DNA of 64,000 nt from G965227875 sp965227875 (GTDB taxonomy: Bacteria; Pseudomonadota; Alphaproteobacteria; Rhizobiales; JAJFHC01). The stretch is taken from assembly GCA_965227875.1 (NCBI GenBank), contig OZ245783.1:2914001-2978000 (forward strand). The letters run 5' to 3'. The notes under the pieces were generated by a model. It was not told the origin of the DNA. It made no database searches and saw nothing but the letters and a program-made list of their open reading frames with translations. Below, one piece after another: positions 32,857 to 41,955 of this stretch. The position numbers and the translations under genes are program-made. The first letter of the stretch is position 1. Every line of letters begins with the position of its first letter.

Positions 32857-34869
32857 ATGTACATCACGACTCTGATCAGGACCGTGCAACTTGCCGCGAT
32901 CCTGGCACTGGCCATCGTCTCGTTTGGCGCGGTGGACAACGCCACGGCGCAGACCGAGCGCTCGAAGGTCATGCTCATACTGGATGGATCCGGGAGCATG
33001 TGGGGCCGCGTCGACGGCAGGCCCAAGATCGAGGTGGCGCGCGATGTCATCCGCGACATGCTCGAGGACTGGGACAAGTCGATCGATCTCGGCCTGTCCG
33101 CCTACGGCCACCGCAAGAAGGGAGAATGTTCCGACATCGAGACCCTCCGCCCGGTCGGTCCGGTCGACGCAAACGCGATCATGAGCGCCGTGGAAGGCCT
33201 GAGCCCCAAGGGCAAGACCCCGCTTTCCGAAGCCGTGCGCCGGGCTGCGGAAGAACTCAGGTACAGCGAAGAACGCGCAACGGTCATTCTCGTGAGTGAC
33301 GGTCTCGAGACCTGCGAGGCGGACCCCTGTGCGGTCGCGAAGAGCCTCGAGGAGGCGGGCGTCGACTTCACGGTCCACGTGGTGGGCTTCGACCTCAAGA
33401 AGGAAGAACAGGATTCGCTGCGCTGTCTCGCCGACAATACCGGCGGTCAGTTCCTGGCGGCTGAAAACGCCGGTGGTCTGCAGGATGCCCTCCAGTCGAC
33501 CGTGACGCAGGTCGTGGAAGCGGCCACCAAGCCGGTTGTAGAGAGCAAGCCTCAGCCCGCGCCGAAGCCTGTCGGCAAGCCCGGCCATCGGTTCGAGGCC
33601 GTGCCGGCAGAAGGCAGCCAGCCGCTCGACAAGGGCCTGCGCTGGGACGTCTACGAGGCGAAGGCCGACGTGAACGGCAAGCGCAAGCATATTTCCGGCA
33701 ACTACAACGCCGCGCCGACCTTCAAGCTCAATGCCGGCACCTACCTGATGGTCGTCAAATGGGGCAACGCCGTCGCGACGAAGGAGTTCGACGTCTCGTC
33801 GGTCGACGATCGCGCGAGCCACACGATCGTCATGGACGCGGGCATCCTCAAGCTCGACGCCGTGCTCACCGAGGGCCAGGATCCCGTCGCGAAGGGCATG
33901 CGCTGGGACGTCTACATGGCCGAGCAGGACCTCGACGGCAAGCGCCAGCACGTCACCGGCAACTACAACGCCGGACCGGGCTTCTTCCTCAACTCCGGCA
34001 AGTATTTCGTCGTCGCCAAGTGGGGCGTCGCGGTGGTGTCGGGCGAGGTGACGGTTTCGGCCGGCAAGCGCACCGAGCAGACCTTCGTTCTCGATGCCGG
34101 TCTCGCCGTCTTCGAACCGGTCTATGACGAGGACGGACAACCGGTGAAGAAGGGCATGCGCTGGGATGTCTATTCGGTCGACAAGGACCTGGAAGGCAAG
34201 CGCAAGCATTTCATCGGCAACTACAACACCAAGCCTCAGTTCATGCTGCCGGCCGGCAAGTATCACGTGGTCGCGAAGCTCGGCACCTCCGTGCTCGGCC
34301 GCGAGGTCGACGTGGCCGCCGGCAAACGCAACGAGGCGCTCTTCGTGATGAACGCGGGCCTCGTCAGATTGTCGGCCCTCTTCAAGGAGGGTGGAGAGCC
34401 CGTCCAGAAGGGCATGCGCTGGGACGTCTATTCCGTCGACAAGGACCTTGAAGGCAAGCGCAAGCACTACATCGGCAACTACAACGGGACCAATCTGTTC
34501 ACCATGGCCGAGGGCAACTACTTCGTCGTGGCCAAGAACGGAACCGCGGTCGACACCGCGGAAATCTCGATCAAGGCCGGCAAGCTGACCGAGAAGGTTC
34601 TCAATCTCAATGCAGGCCAGGTCAAGCTTGTCGCCAAGGCGTCCACCGGCAACGAGATCAAGAAGGGTCTGCGCTGGGACGTCTACGGCGCGGAGAAGGA
34701 TCTCGAAGGCAAGCGCAAGCATTTCGGCGGCAACTACAACGCCACGCCGATCTTCACGCTCGGTGCCGGGAAGTACATCGCGGCCGTGAAGGTCGGAGAC
34801 GCCAGCACGAACTTCGAATTCGAAGTCAATCCGGGCGACAGCAAGATGGTCGAAGTGCCCATGCAGTAG
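32857..34869 (+). CDS. Exported VWA-domain protein with five tandem ~86-residue repeats
   Basis: A 670-residue secreted or periplasmic protein. The signal peptide is about residues 1-31 (ending NATAQ); start 32857 has GAGAGGGGAGACAG upstream. A von Willebrand factor A domain covers about 35-225, with an intact metal-ion (MIDAS) motif D43-G-S-G-S, the downstream threonine in GKTPLSEAVRRA and the aspartate in VILVSDGLETCE. A Pro/Lys linker follows. Then come five repeats, whose core RWDVY starts at residues 262, 349, 435, 521 and 606. Each continues with DLEGKRKHxxGNYN-type residues, then AGKYxVVAKxG. The repeats look like beta-sandwich modules for ligand or matrix contact. Function is unknown; the gene is monocistronic, ending at a terminator. 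Confidence 0.8.
   Translation: MYITTLIRTVQLAAILALAIVSFGAVDNATAQTERSKVMLILDGSGSMWGRVDGRPKIEVARDVIRDMLEDWDKSIDLGLSAYGHRKKGECSDIETLRPVGPVDANAIMSAVEGLSPKGKTPLSEAVRRAAEELRYSEERATVILVSDGLETCEADPCAVAKSLEEAGVDFTVHVVGFDLKKEEQDSLRCLADNTGGQFLAAENAGGLQDALQSTVTQVVEAATKPVVESKPQPAPKPVGKPGHRFEAVPAEGSQPLDKGLRWDVYEAKADVNGKRKHISGNYNAAPTFKLNAGTYLMVVKWGNAVATKEFDVSSVDDRASHTIVMDAGILKLDAVLTEGQDPVAKGMRWDVYMAEQDLDGKRQHVTGNYNAGPGFFLNSGKYFVVAKWGVAVVSGEVTVSAGKRTEQTFVLDAGLAVFEPVYDEDGQPVKKGMRWDVYSVDKDLEGKRKHFIGNYNTKPQFMLPAGKYHVVAKLGTSVLGREVDVAAGKRNEALFVMNAGLVRLSALFKEGGEPVQKGMRWDVYSVDKDLEGKRKHYIGNYNGTNLFTMAEGNYFVVAKNGTAVDTAEISIKAGKLTEKVLNLNAGQVKLVAKASTGNEIKKGLRWDVYGAEKDLEGKRKHFGGNYNATPIFTLGAGKYIAAVKVGDASTNFEFEVNPGDSKMVEVPMQ
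33582..34866 (+). repeat. Five tandem protein-coding repeats of 255-261 bp
   Basis: The RWDVY codons recur at 33640, 33901, 34159, 34417 and 34672, giving unit lengths of 261, 258, 258 and 255 bases. Repeats 3 and 4 are the most alike (shared KGMRWDVYSVDKDLEGKRKH), which points to a recent duplication. Repeats 1 and 5 are the most diverged. All five are in one frame with no stop. Confidence 0.9.
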
Positions 34870-34898
34870 CCCGGCTACCGCCCGGAAGAAATGTCATC

Positions 34899-34926
34899 CC
34901 GCCCCGGCCGTGCGCCGGGGCGGTTT
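34899..34926 (+). terminator. Rho-independent terminator after the VWA gene
   Basis: Perfect 10-bp arms CCGCCCCGGC (34899-34908) and GCCGGGGCGG (34914-34923) with loop CGTGC, followed by TTTG. It lies 30 bases after the VWA stop and before hisS. Confidence 0.75.
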
Positions 34927-35018
34927 GCCATTCGCCGCACCCTCTTGAGGGTGACAAGCCCCGGAATACCGGTTAGAACCCGCCACAGGAAACCGGTTCC
35001 GCTGCCCCCAGAGATTAC

Positions 35019-36518
35019 ATGAGCAAGTCGAAGACCAAGACCTTCAGGCCGAAGGCCAGGATTCCCAAGGGCTTGCGCGACATCACCGCGCGCGAGATCA
35101 GGGCCATGTCGCAGATGCTGCGCGCCATCGAGCAGGTCTACGAGACCTATGGTTTCGAGCCGCTCGAGACGCCGGCCTTCGAGTACACCGATGCGCTCGG
35201 CAAGTTCCTGCCCGATCTCGACCGTCCCAACGAGGGCGTGTTCTCCTTCCAGGACGAGGACGAGCAGTGGATGTCGCTGCGCTACGACCTGACCGCGCCG
35301 CTCGCCCGCTATGTCGCGGAGAATTACGACGCGCTGCCCAAGCCCTTCCGCCGCTACCAGACAGGGCCCGTCTGGCGCAACGAGAAGCCCGGGCCGGGAC
35401 GTTTCCGCCAGTTCACCCAGTTCGACGCCGACACGGTGGGCACGCCGCTGGTCGCGGCCGACGCTGAAATCTGCATGATGGCGGCCGACTGCATGGAACG
35501 CCTCGGCATTCCGCGCGGCGCCTATCTCATGCGTGTCAACAACCGCAAGGTTCTTGACGGCGTGCTCGAGACCATCGGCATCGCCGGCGACGACCCGGCC
35601 TTCGAGGCCCAGCGCATGACGGTATTGAGGGCCATCGACAAGCTCGACCGCCTCGGCCCCGACGGCGTGCGCATGCTGCTCGGCGAAGGTCGCAAGGACG
35701 AGTCGGGAGATTACACCAGGGGCGCCGGCCTCGCGCCGGAACAGGCCGACCGGGTTCTGGCTTTCGTGTCCGTGGAATCGGGCGATGCCGGAGCCGTGGT
35801 CCAGTCCCTTCGCGATCTCGTGTCGGGCAGCGAAACCGGTTCGCAGGGCGTCGACGAACTCGAGGAAATGGCCGCACTTTTCGCGGCGGCGGGGTACGGT
35901 CCCGACCGCATTCGCCTCGACCCCAGCGTCGTGCGCGGCCTGGGCTACTACACCGGCCCGGTCTACGAGGCCGAACTGACCTTCGAAGCCGAGAACGAGG
36001 ATGGCGAAGTGACGCGCTTCGGCTCCGTCGGCGGCGGCGGCCGTTACGACGGTCTGGTCGAACGCTTCAAGGGCGTCGTCGTGCCCGCGACCGGTTTTTC
36101 CATCGGCGTCAGCCGCCTATACAGCGCCCTCGATCATCTCGGCAAACTCGATGCTGGCGGTGTTGTCGACCCGGTCGTCGTGCTCGTCATGGACCGTGAC
36201 CGCATTGCCGATTACCAGGCGATGACCGCGGAACTGCGCCAGGCCGGGATCCGCGCGGAAATGTATCTCGGCGGCAGCGGCATGCGCGCCCAGATGAAAT
36301 ATGCCGACCGACGCGGCGCGCCGTGTGTCGTTATCCAGGGCGAGGACGAACGCGCCGCGGGCGAAGTCACCATCAAGGACCTCGTGGAAGGCGCGCGGCT
36401 GTCGAAGGAAATCGACGACAACGAGGAATGGCGGTCCGGCCGCCCGGCCCAGGTCTCCGTGGCCCGCGACGGTCTCGTCGCGGCAGTGGCCGAAATCCTC
36501 GAGAGCCACCGGGCCTGA
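35019..36518 (+). CDS. hisS: Histidyl-tRNA synthetase (alphaproteobacterial type)
   Basis: A 499-residue class II aminoacyl-tRNA synthetase charging tRNA-His. Signatures: RIPKGLRDITAREIRAMSQM at the N-terminus, motif 2 as RYQTGPVWRNEKPGPGRFRQ followed by FTQFDADTVG, histidine-binding DPSVVRGLGYYTGPVYEAEL, motif 3 SVGGGGRYDGLVERF and a C-terminal anticodon-binding domain (VVLVMDRDRI onward). The motif 2 loop (NEKPGPGRF) and the length, about 75 residues above E. coli HisRS, fit the alphaproteobacterial HisRS that recognises tRNA-His lacking G-1; the tRNA at 7.9 kb is of that type. It is 4 bases upstream of hisZ. Confidence 0.95.
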   Translation: MSKSKTKTFRPKARIPKGLRDITAREIRAMSQMLRAIEQVYETYGFEPLETPAFEYTDALGKFLPDLDRPNEGVFSFQDEDEQWMSLRYDLTAPLARYVAENYDALPKPFRRYQTGPVWRNEKPGPGRFRQFTQFDADTVGTPLVAADAEICMMAADCMERLGIPRGAYLMRVNNRKVLDGVLETIGIAGDDPAFEAQRMTVLRAIDKLDRLGPDGVRMLLGEGRKDESGDYTRGAGLAPEQADRVLAFVSVESGDAGAVVQSLRDLVSGSETGSQGVDELEEMAALFAAAGYGPDRIRLDPSVVRGLGYYTGPVYEAELTFEAENEDGEVTRFGSVGGGGRYDGLVERFKGVVVPATGFSIGVSRLYSALDHLGKLDAGGVVDPVVVLVMDRDRIADYQAMTAELRQAGIRAEMYLGGSGMRAQMKYADRRGAPCVVIQGEDERAAGEVTIKDLVEGARLSKEIDDNEEWRSGRPAQVSVARDGLVAAVAEILESHRA

Positions 36519-36522
36519 GGCA

Positions 36523-37695
36523 ATGGCAGTGCGCGATGCGGGCATGCTCGATGCCCTGAGAAAATGCTCGGACGGATTGCTCGGCCTGTTCGCCGATGAA
36601 CGTCACGAGCGCATCGCGCCCGATATCCTGCAACCGGCCGACGTGTTTCTCGACCGCTATGGCGAGGAAATCCGCGGACGAACCTATGTATTCACGGACC
36701 CCGGCGGGCGCGAACTGTGCCTGCGCCCCGACCTGACGGTCCCCGCGTGCCGAGTCTATCTCGACCGGTATCCCGAAGGCGAGTGTGATGTGCGCTACTG
36801 CTATCACGGCTCCGCGTTCCGCTATCAGAGAGACGATGGCGGCAGGCCGCGCGAGTTCGAACAGGCCGGCGTGGAGTGGTTCGGGGGCGAAGACCGTCAC
36901 CGGGCCGACGTGGACATGCTGGATCTTGCCTGCCGGGCGCTGCGTTCCGCTGGGCTGGAGCGGTTCGATATCCGCATGGGCGACCTGGCTCTGTTCTCCG
37001 CCCTGCTGGACGATCTCGACATCCCGGCGCGCTGGCGGGTGCGCCTGCGGCAGCGGTTCTGGCGTCCCCAGGCGTTCCGTGTGCTGCTCGAACGCCTGGC
37101 CGGCCGCGACAGGCCCTTCGACAACGAATCTCACCGGCGTGTCCTCGAAGCGGTCGATGGACTGCCCGAGGGTGACGCCATAGCCGAGGTCGACCGAATT
37201 CTCGGCGAACGCGACGTGCCGCTTGTGGGGGGGCGCAGTATCGAGGAGATCGCGGTGCGGCTTTGCGAGCAGGCGGCGGATGCGCGGGAGGAACCGCTCG
37301 ACGACCGGACGGTCGACCTGATTCGCGATTATCTCGCCATCGAGGGGCCGTCGGACAGCGTCACCGGGCCCATGCGCGAACTGATCGGCGGGGTCGGTGC
37401 CTGCGTGGACACGGCGATCGACGCCTACAGCCGCCGGCTGGAAGACATCGCGGCGACCGGGCTGGATCCCGCCGCCATCCGCTTCGCGTCCGAGTTCGGC
37501 CGCAACCTGGAGTACTACACGGGCTTCGTCTTCCAGTGCGAAACGAAGGTCGGCGACCGCACCAGCCACGTCGCCGGTGGCGGGCGCTACGACAACATGC
37601 TGGCCGACCTGGGCGCCCCGCGCCCCGTCCCGGCCATCGGGCTCGCTATCCACATGGAACGCCTCGTGGCCGCGTCCGGGGAGGGCGCGGGATGA
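36523..37695 (+). CDS. hisZ: ATP phosphoribosyltransferase regulatory subunit
   Basis: A 390-residue HisRS-like paralogue without synthetase activity. It binds histidine and is needed with short-form HisG for the first step of histidine synthesis. Class II fold remnants are visible: QPADVFLDRYGEEIRGRTYVF, CLRPDLTVPACRVYLDRYP, GSAFRYQRDDGGRPREFEQAGVEW and SEFGRNLEYYTGFVFQCET with VAGGGRYDNMLADLG. No anticodon-binding domain follows. It lies between hisS and hisG, and its stop overlaps the hisG start by ATGA, so the two are translationally coupled. Confidence 0.93.
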   Translation: MAVRDAGMLDALRKCSDGLLGLFADERHERIAPDILQPADVFLDRYGEEIRGRTYVFTDPGGRELCLRPDLTVPACRVYLDRYPEGECDVRYCYHGSAFRYQRDDGGRPREFEQAGVEWFGGEDRHRADVDMLDLACRALRSAGLERFDIRMGDLALFSALLDDLDIPARWRVRLRQRFWRPQAFRVLLERLAGRDRPFDNESHRRVLEAVDGLPEGDAIAEVDRILGERDVPLVGGRSIEEIAVRLCEQAADAREEPLDDRTVDLIRDYLAIEGPSDSVTGPMRELIGGVGACVDTAIDAYSRRLEDIAATGLDPAAIRFASEFGRNLEYYTGFVFQCETKVGDRTSHVAGGGRYDNMLADLGAPRPVPAIGLAIHMERLVAASGEGAG

Positions 37696-38408
37696 CTGCG
37701 ACGGACACGCTCACGATCGCCGTGCCGAGCAAGGGCCGGCTCATGGACGACACGCTCTCCCTGCTCGGCCGCGCCGGGCTGACAGTCGAGAAGGTCGGTC
37801 ACGAGCGCGGGTATCGCGGACGCATCCTGGAACTCGAGGGCGTCGACGTGGCCTTCCTGTCGGCCTCCGAAATCTCTTTCCACCTCGGCGACGGCTCGGT
37901 CCACATGGGCGTCACCGGCGAAGACCTGCTCTACGAGAACGTCGCGGATGCGGACTCCCGCGTGAGCTTCGACGCCCCCCTCGGATTCGGTCATGCCGAC
38001 GTGGTGATCGCCGTGCCTGAAGCCTGGCTCGACGTGAACACCATGATCGATCTCGACGACATTTCCGCGGCCTTCTATGCCCGCCACGGTCGCCGCCTTC
38101 GCGTGGCGACCAAGTATCTGCGCCTGACGCGAGATTATTTCTCCCGCATGGGCGTCTCCGGCTATCGTATCGTCGAGAGCCTCGGCGCTACCGAAGGCGC
38201 GCCGGCGGCGGGCACGGCGGAAGTCGTCGTCGACATCACCAGCACGGGCAGCACGCTGGCGGCGAACAAGCTCAAGATCCTCGATGACGGCATCATGCTG
38301 AAAAGCCAGGCGAATCTCGTCTCGACGACGCGAAACATCTGGACGCCGCGGTCGCAGGATCTGCGTGAGGACATCCGCAGCCGGGTGGTCGTCGCCCTCG
38401 GCGGCTGA
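37692..38408 (+). CDS. hisG: ATP phosphoribosyltransferase catalytic subunit, short form
   Basis: A 238-residue catalytic subunit that joins ATP and PRPP to form phosphoribosyl-ATP, the committed step of histidine biosynthesis. Motifs: LTIAVPSKGRLMDDTLSLL, GDGSVHMGVTGEDLLYEN, RVATKYLRLTRDYFSRMGV and the PRPP loop VDITSTGSTLAANKLKIL. The C-terminal regulatory ACT-like domain of long HisG is missing, as expected when HisZ is present. The start overlaps the hisZ stop (ATGA). Confidence 0.94.
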   Translation: MTATDTLTIAVPSKGRLMDDTLSLLGRAGLTVEKVGHERGYRGRILELEGVDVAFLSASEISFHLGDGSVHMGVTGEDLLYENVADADSRVSFDAPLGFGHADVVIAVPEAWLDVNTMIDLDDISAAFYARHGRRLRVATKYLRLTRDYFSRMGVSGYRIVESLGATEGAPAAGTAEVVVDITSTGSTLAANKLKILDDGIMLKSQANLVSTTRNIWTPRSQDLREDIRSRVVVALGG

Positions 38409-38444
38409 TCGACAGCGGTTCCGATTTGCCGCACACTCGGGCCC

Positions 38445-39620
38445 ATGATGCGTCGCCGGATATCCTACGGGCTTCTGGCCCTCGTGCTCTTGGCCGCTGT
38501 TCTTGCGATGGCCTTTCATGCCATGCCGCCGTCCGGCACGAACTTTTCGCAATATCCCGGTTTCGAAGCCTACCTTGCGGCAAACCCGCCGTCGGACAGC
38601 GAGCCGACCCCGTCCGAACGCCGGCTCCTGGAACGCTTTCGCCCGAGGTTTCATCTTCCCGAAGGTCACGAAGGCCCCATCGACTTCTATGCCGACTATG
38701 TCGCCCACGGCACCCTGTCCAAGGCCGGCGTGACGCTCGCCGAGCAGGTGACGCCGGCCATCCTGAACGCAGACCGGCTCGACCCCCACGTGGTGTTCCG
38801 GCATGTGTCGCCCCCCACGCCGTCCGCTCGCCCGACCGTGCTCGCCCGCATCGACAGGGCCGAACTCGTCGCGGGCGGGGCGCGGGTGCCGCTGCTGCTC
38901 CTGACCTACCACGCCGTGTTCCGGTCGTCGGGCGTGCTTGCCGGCATCCCGGCATGGCAGGATGCGCTGCTGGGCCTTGCCCTAGACCTGGACGACTGGC
39001 ACCAGCTCGACCACTACACCGCGGCGACGGTCGTCCTCGACGCGAACCGGCGTCCCGTCGCCCTCATGCTCCAGCAGCATAATTACGTGCACACATACCT
39101 GGTGGGTGAAGCCGTCGCCCTGCCTGCGGATGGCCGGTTCGGTGTCGACGTGGCCGTGCGGTCGAACGAGCTCTTTCCCCATGGTGAGGGCCGGCGTCAC
39201 CACCGCGCGGTCCGTTTCCTCAGCGAGGACGCCTTTCGCTACATGCTGGGCGCCGGCCCGAGGCCATTTCTGGCGGGCACGGACATCACCGACCCGCAGC
39301 GCGAACTGGATTACGATCTCGCCTTTCTGCCGCCCTCGGACGCGTTCTACACTTTCAGGGGATTTCTCGGCGAAAGGCGCAGGCTGCCCGGGCGCGATGG
39401 CCCGCCGGGTGCGCTTTACAACACGTTGCCCGCCTACAAGCCTCTCGACCGTCAACTGGTCATGGGCTACTGGCGCGAAGGTCACGAAGGCGACATCGCG
39501 CGTTTCGAGGCCGCCTATTCCTCCGGCGGCATGCCGGACTTCATCAAGGCCCAGGCCCCTGTGCTGGTGCACAACCTCGCGTGCCTGTCAGATGGCGTTC
39601 CAGACTGCAGTCTGAAATAG
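38445..39620 (+). CDS. Exported or membrane-anchored protein of unknown function
   Basis: A 391-residue protein that I do not recognise. The N-terminus MMRRRISYGLLALVLLAAVLAMAFH is a signal peptide or anchor. The remainder looks globular and periplasmic, with many aromatic residues and histidines: RFRPRFHLPEGHEGPIDFY, LLTYHAVFRSSGV, DLDDWHQLDHYTAATVVLD, LMLQQHNYVHTYL and GEGRRHHRAVRFLSEDAFRY. The clustered histidines could bind a metal. Two cysteines near the end (LACLSDGVPDCSLK) may form a disulfide. It follows hisG on the same strand by 36 bases but no functional link is evident. Confidence 0.6.
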   Translation: MMRRRISYGLLALVLLAAVLAMAFHAMPPSGTNFSQYPGFEAYLAANPPSDSEPTPSERRLLERFRPRFHLPEGHEGPIDFYADYVAHGTLSKAGVTLAEQVTPAILNADRLDPHVVFRHVSPPTPSARPTVLARIDRAELVAGGARVPLLLLTYHAVFRSSGVLAGIPAWQDALLGLALDLDDWHQLDHYTAATVVLDANRRPVALMLQQHNYVHTYLVGEAVALPADGRFGVDVAVRSNELFPHGEGRRHHRAVRFLSEDAFRYMLGAGPRPFLAGTDITDPQRELDYDLAFLPPSDAFYTFRGFLGERRRLPGRDGPPGALYNTLPAYKPLDRQLVMGYWREGHEGDIARFEAAYSSGGMPDFIKAQAPVLVHNLACLSDGVPDCSLK

Positions 39621-39779
39621 CCCCGTCCGCACGAGGCAGAGAGTGTTCTGATGGGCCGGTGGAACCCTTGCCACCGTTTTTCGTTGGAGAATCAGGCGGC
39701 GGCACGGGGCGCGTCACGATATCCGCCCGACCCGAGGCCGTATGCGAACCAACCATTGGGAAATGAACGCGGACGTCAC

Positions 39780-40517
39780 ATGGCGAGAAAAGCTGAACTC
39801 TACCGCATGGCGACACAGGATCACCTTTGTCCCTACGGGCTCAAGTCGAAGGACCTGCTCGAACGTGAAGGCCTGTCCGTAGAGGACCACAAGCTTACGA
39901 GCCGCGAGCAAGTTGACGCCTTCAAGAAGGAGTACGGTGTCGAGACCACGCCGCAGACCTTCATTGCCGGGACGCGCATAGGCGGATACGAGGATTTGCG
40001 CGCGCATTTCGGTTACGGCAACGACGAGGACGAAACCACCTACCGGCCGGTCATCGCCGTTTTCGGAATGGCCGCCGCCATGGCGTTGGCGGCGGTCTGG
40101 GTGGCGGACGGCACAATGCTGTCCGCCAGAGCGGTTGAATGGACGGTGGCCTTCTCCATGTGCCTGCTTGCGGTCCAGAAGCTCCGTGACATCGAGAGCT
40201 TTTCGACCATGTTTCTGAATTACGACCTGCTGGCGCGAAGGTGGGTGCGATATGGATATGTATACCCCTTCGCCGAAGGGCTCGCGGGAGTGCTGATGAT
40301 CTCTGGCGCCCTGGTCTGGCTGTCCGCTCCCGTCGCCGCTTTTATCGGGAGCGTCGGGGCAGTGTCGGTCTTCAAGGCGGTCTACATCGACAAGCGCGAA
40401 CTGAAATGTGCCTGCGTTGGTGGTGACACCAACGTTCCGCTCGGCGCGGTCTCGCTTACGGAAAACCTGATGATGCTGGCGATGGCCATCTGGATGGCGG
40501 GCAAAGCGCTGTTGTGA
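39780..40517 (+). CDS. Glutaredoxin fused to MauE/DoxX-type membrane domain
   Basis: A 245-residue redox membrane protein. Residues 1-80 form a glutaredoxin-like domain with a monothiol-type active site CPYGLKSKDLLEREG and the cis-proline loop VETTPQTFIAGTRIGGYEDL. Residues from about 90 form four membrane segments of the MauE/DoxX type. They end in a conserved cysteine pair before the last segment (KCACVGGDTNVPLG, then SLTENLMMLAMAIWM). This architecture suggests passing reducing or oxidising equivalents across the membrane, and homologues often sit near metal-resistance genes. None are seen here. The start at 39780 has a weak ribosome-binding site but opens the conserved block. Confidence 0.8.
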   Translation: MARKAELYRMATQDHLCPYGLKSKDLLEREGLSVEDHKLTSREQVDAFKKEYGVETTPQTFIAGTRIGGYEDLRAHFGYGNDEDETTYRPVIAVFGMAAAMALAAVWVADGTMLSARAVEWTVAFSMCLLAVQKLRDIESFSTMFLNYDLLARRWVRYGYVYPFAEGLAGVLMISGALVWLSAPVAAFIGSVGAVSVFKAVYIDKRELKCACVGGDTNVPLGAVSLTENLMMLAMAIWMAGKALL

Positions 40518-40566
40518 AGATGCGTTGCGTCTTGCAGTCCGCCGTCAGGGGTGGATGACGACTCCT

Positions 40567-41955
40567 CTAGTTCCACCAGCACCTGCGTTTGCGGCCCATT
40601 GTGCTTCCGATGCATGTGAGCCTGCCGAATTCCGTGTCGCGGGAGACGCGCATTCCGGTCCGGACCGAGCCGAAGCGCCAGATCTTCCCGGAATAACGCG
40701 ACGGATCGGGCCGCTGTCGCGCTGTCGGTTGCCTTTTCTTGCCGGGACGTGGTTTGGCGATGGCCTTCCTCGGCGCGCACTCGCCCTGGGCGTTGCGGAT
40801 ACGGTCGCCTCCGCAGGGTTTGGCAGAAACCGCCGGCGGTGTGGGGTCGTCGCGCGGTGTCTTCGGGAAACTGAGGAGTTTCACCCGGCACTTTCCGCGC
40901 GGGATCGTCGGGACGTTTCGCAGCAGCGCGAGCAGGGTATTGTCGGGGTAGAGATCGGCGAACCCGGACCGCGATGTGTGTCGCTCGACCGCCACCAGCG
41001 CCGACCGGCTCCGTCGACCCCAGTCTCCATCGACCGCACCGGGGTTGCACCCGATCCGCTTGAGTTCGAGTTGCACCAGCTTGACCGCGGCGGTGCGGGC
41101 GTCCCTGACCCGGGCGAGGCCTGCACGTGCGGCCTTGTTTCCCGGATCGATCTCCAACACCCTGCGATAATCGTCGGAGGCCCTGTCCGTCGCCAGTTGA
41201 GGCTCCAGTGCCAGAGCCCGCAGCAGCAGGATCTCGACATCCTCGGGCGTCTGGGCGAGCACCGAACTGAAATCCTCGACTGCCTTTCGGTCCAGCCCCT
41301 GCTGCAGATAGAGCCGGCCCCTTTCGCGATAGGCGGACGAACTGGCCGGATCGCCTTCGAGGGTCTTCGAATAGTCCGCGATGGCCTTGCCGTACTGGCC
41401 TGCTCCGGCAAAGGCGCGCGCCCGTTTCAACCGTGTTTCCGGATCGTCACGCCCCAGCTCTAAGGCGCGCGAGAACGCAGAAGCGGCGTCTTCGTAGCGC
41501 TCGCCGGCCATGTGGGCATGCCCCTGGAGTTCATGGAGGTCCGCGAGGGTCTCCCGGTAGGCGGCCTGCCGGGGGGCTAGCGTTGCCGCCGTGCTGAAAT
41601 CGGAAATCGCGCCGTCCATCCTCCGCGCGTCCAGGTGTGTCATGCCCCGGCTCGCGAACGCGTGCGCAAGGCGCCCCCGAAGACCGTCATCGGAAGGCGC
41701 AAGGTCAAGCGCCGACTGTCTGTCGGCCACGGCATCGTCCCAGTTCGACCGCGCGGCATGGACATCGGACCGCCGGCTGTAGGCAATGGCGAGGTCTTCT
41801 CCCGACAACATCTTCTTTTCGATGAGTGTGGTGCAGCCCGCGAAGATACGTGTGGCCTCGTCACTGTTGCAGTCTTCGAGCGGTGAACCGTGGGCGGCGG
41901 TCGCGACGGCAAGGAAAACGGCCAGAAGAATGCAGGTCGGGAAACGGTCGGTCAT
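40567..41955 (-). CDS. Exported TPR protein with peptidoglycan-binding-like domain
   Basis: A 462-residue exported protein. The signal peptide is residues 1-23 (ending AAHGS). TPR-like repeats run from about 50 to 280, including AIAYSRRSDVHAARSNWDDAVADRQSALDLAP, GAISDFSTAATLAPRQAAYRE, YEDAASAFSRALELG, YGKAIADYSKTLEGDP and KAVEDFSSVLAQTPED. A segment near 285-325 (KLVQLELKRIGCNPGAVDGDWGRRSRSAL) matches the PG_binding_1 pattern. The C-terminal 120 residues are basic and proline-rich. Its start overlaps the stop of the upstream coiled-coil gene by 4 bases (ATGA), so the two proteins are made together. Function is unknown. Confidence 0.72.
   Translation of the reverse strand: MTDRFPTCILLAVFLAVATAAHGSPLEDCNSDEATRIFAGCTTLIEKKMLSGEDLAIAYSRRSDVHAARSNWDDAVADRQSALDLAPSDDGLRGRLAHAFASRGMTHLDARRMDGAISDFSTAATLAPRQAAYRETLADLHELQGHAHMAGERYEDAASAFSRALELGRDDPETRLKRARAFAGAGQYGKAIADYSKTLEGDPASSSAYRERGRLYLQQGLDRKAVEDFSSVLAQTPEDVEILLLRALALEPQLATDRASDDYRRVLEIDPGNKAARAGLARVRDARTAAVKLVQLELKRIGCNPGAVDGDWGRRSRSALVAVERHTSRSGFADLYPDNTLLALLRNVPTIPRGKCRVKLLSFPKTPRDDPTPPAVSAKPCGGDRIRNAQGECAPRKAIAKPRPGKKRQPTARQRPDPSRYSGKIWRFGSVRTGMRVSRDTEFGRLTCIGSTMGRKRRCWWN

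Noticed and set aside
32779..34722. 647-codon repetitive frame antisense to the VWA gene
   Set aside because: Its repeats are the mirror of the sense-strand repeats; it lacks a recognisable domain, while the plus-strand frame has signal peptide, ribosome-binding site and MIDAS.
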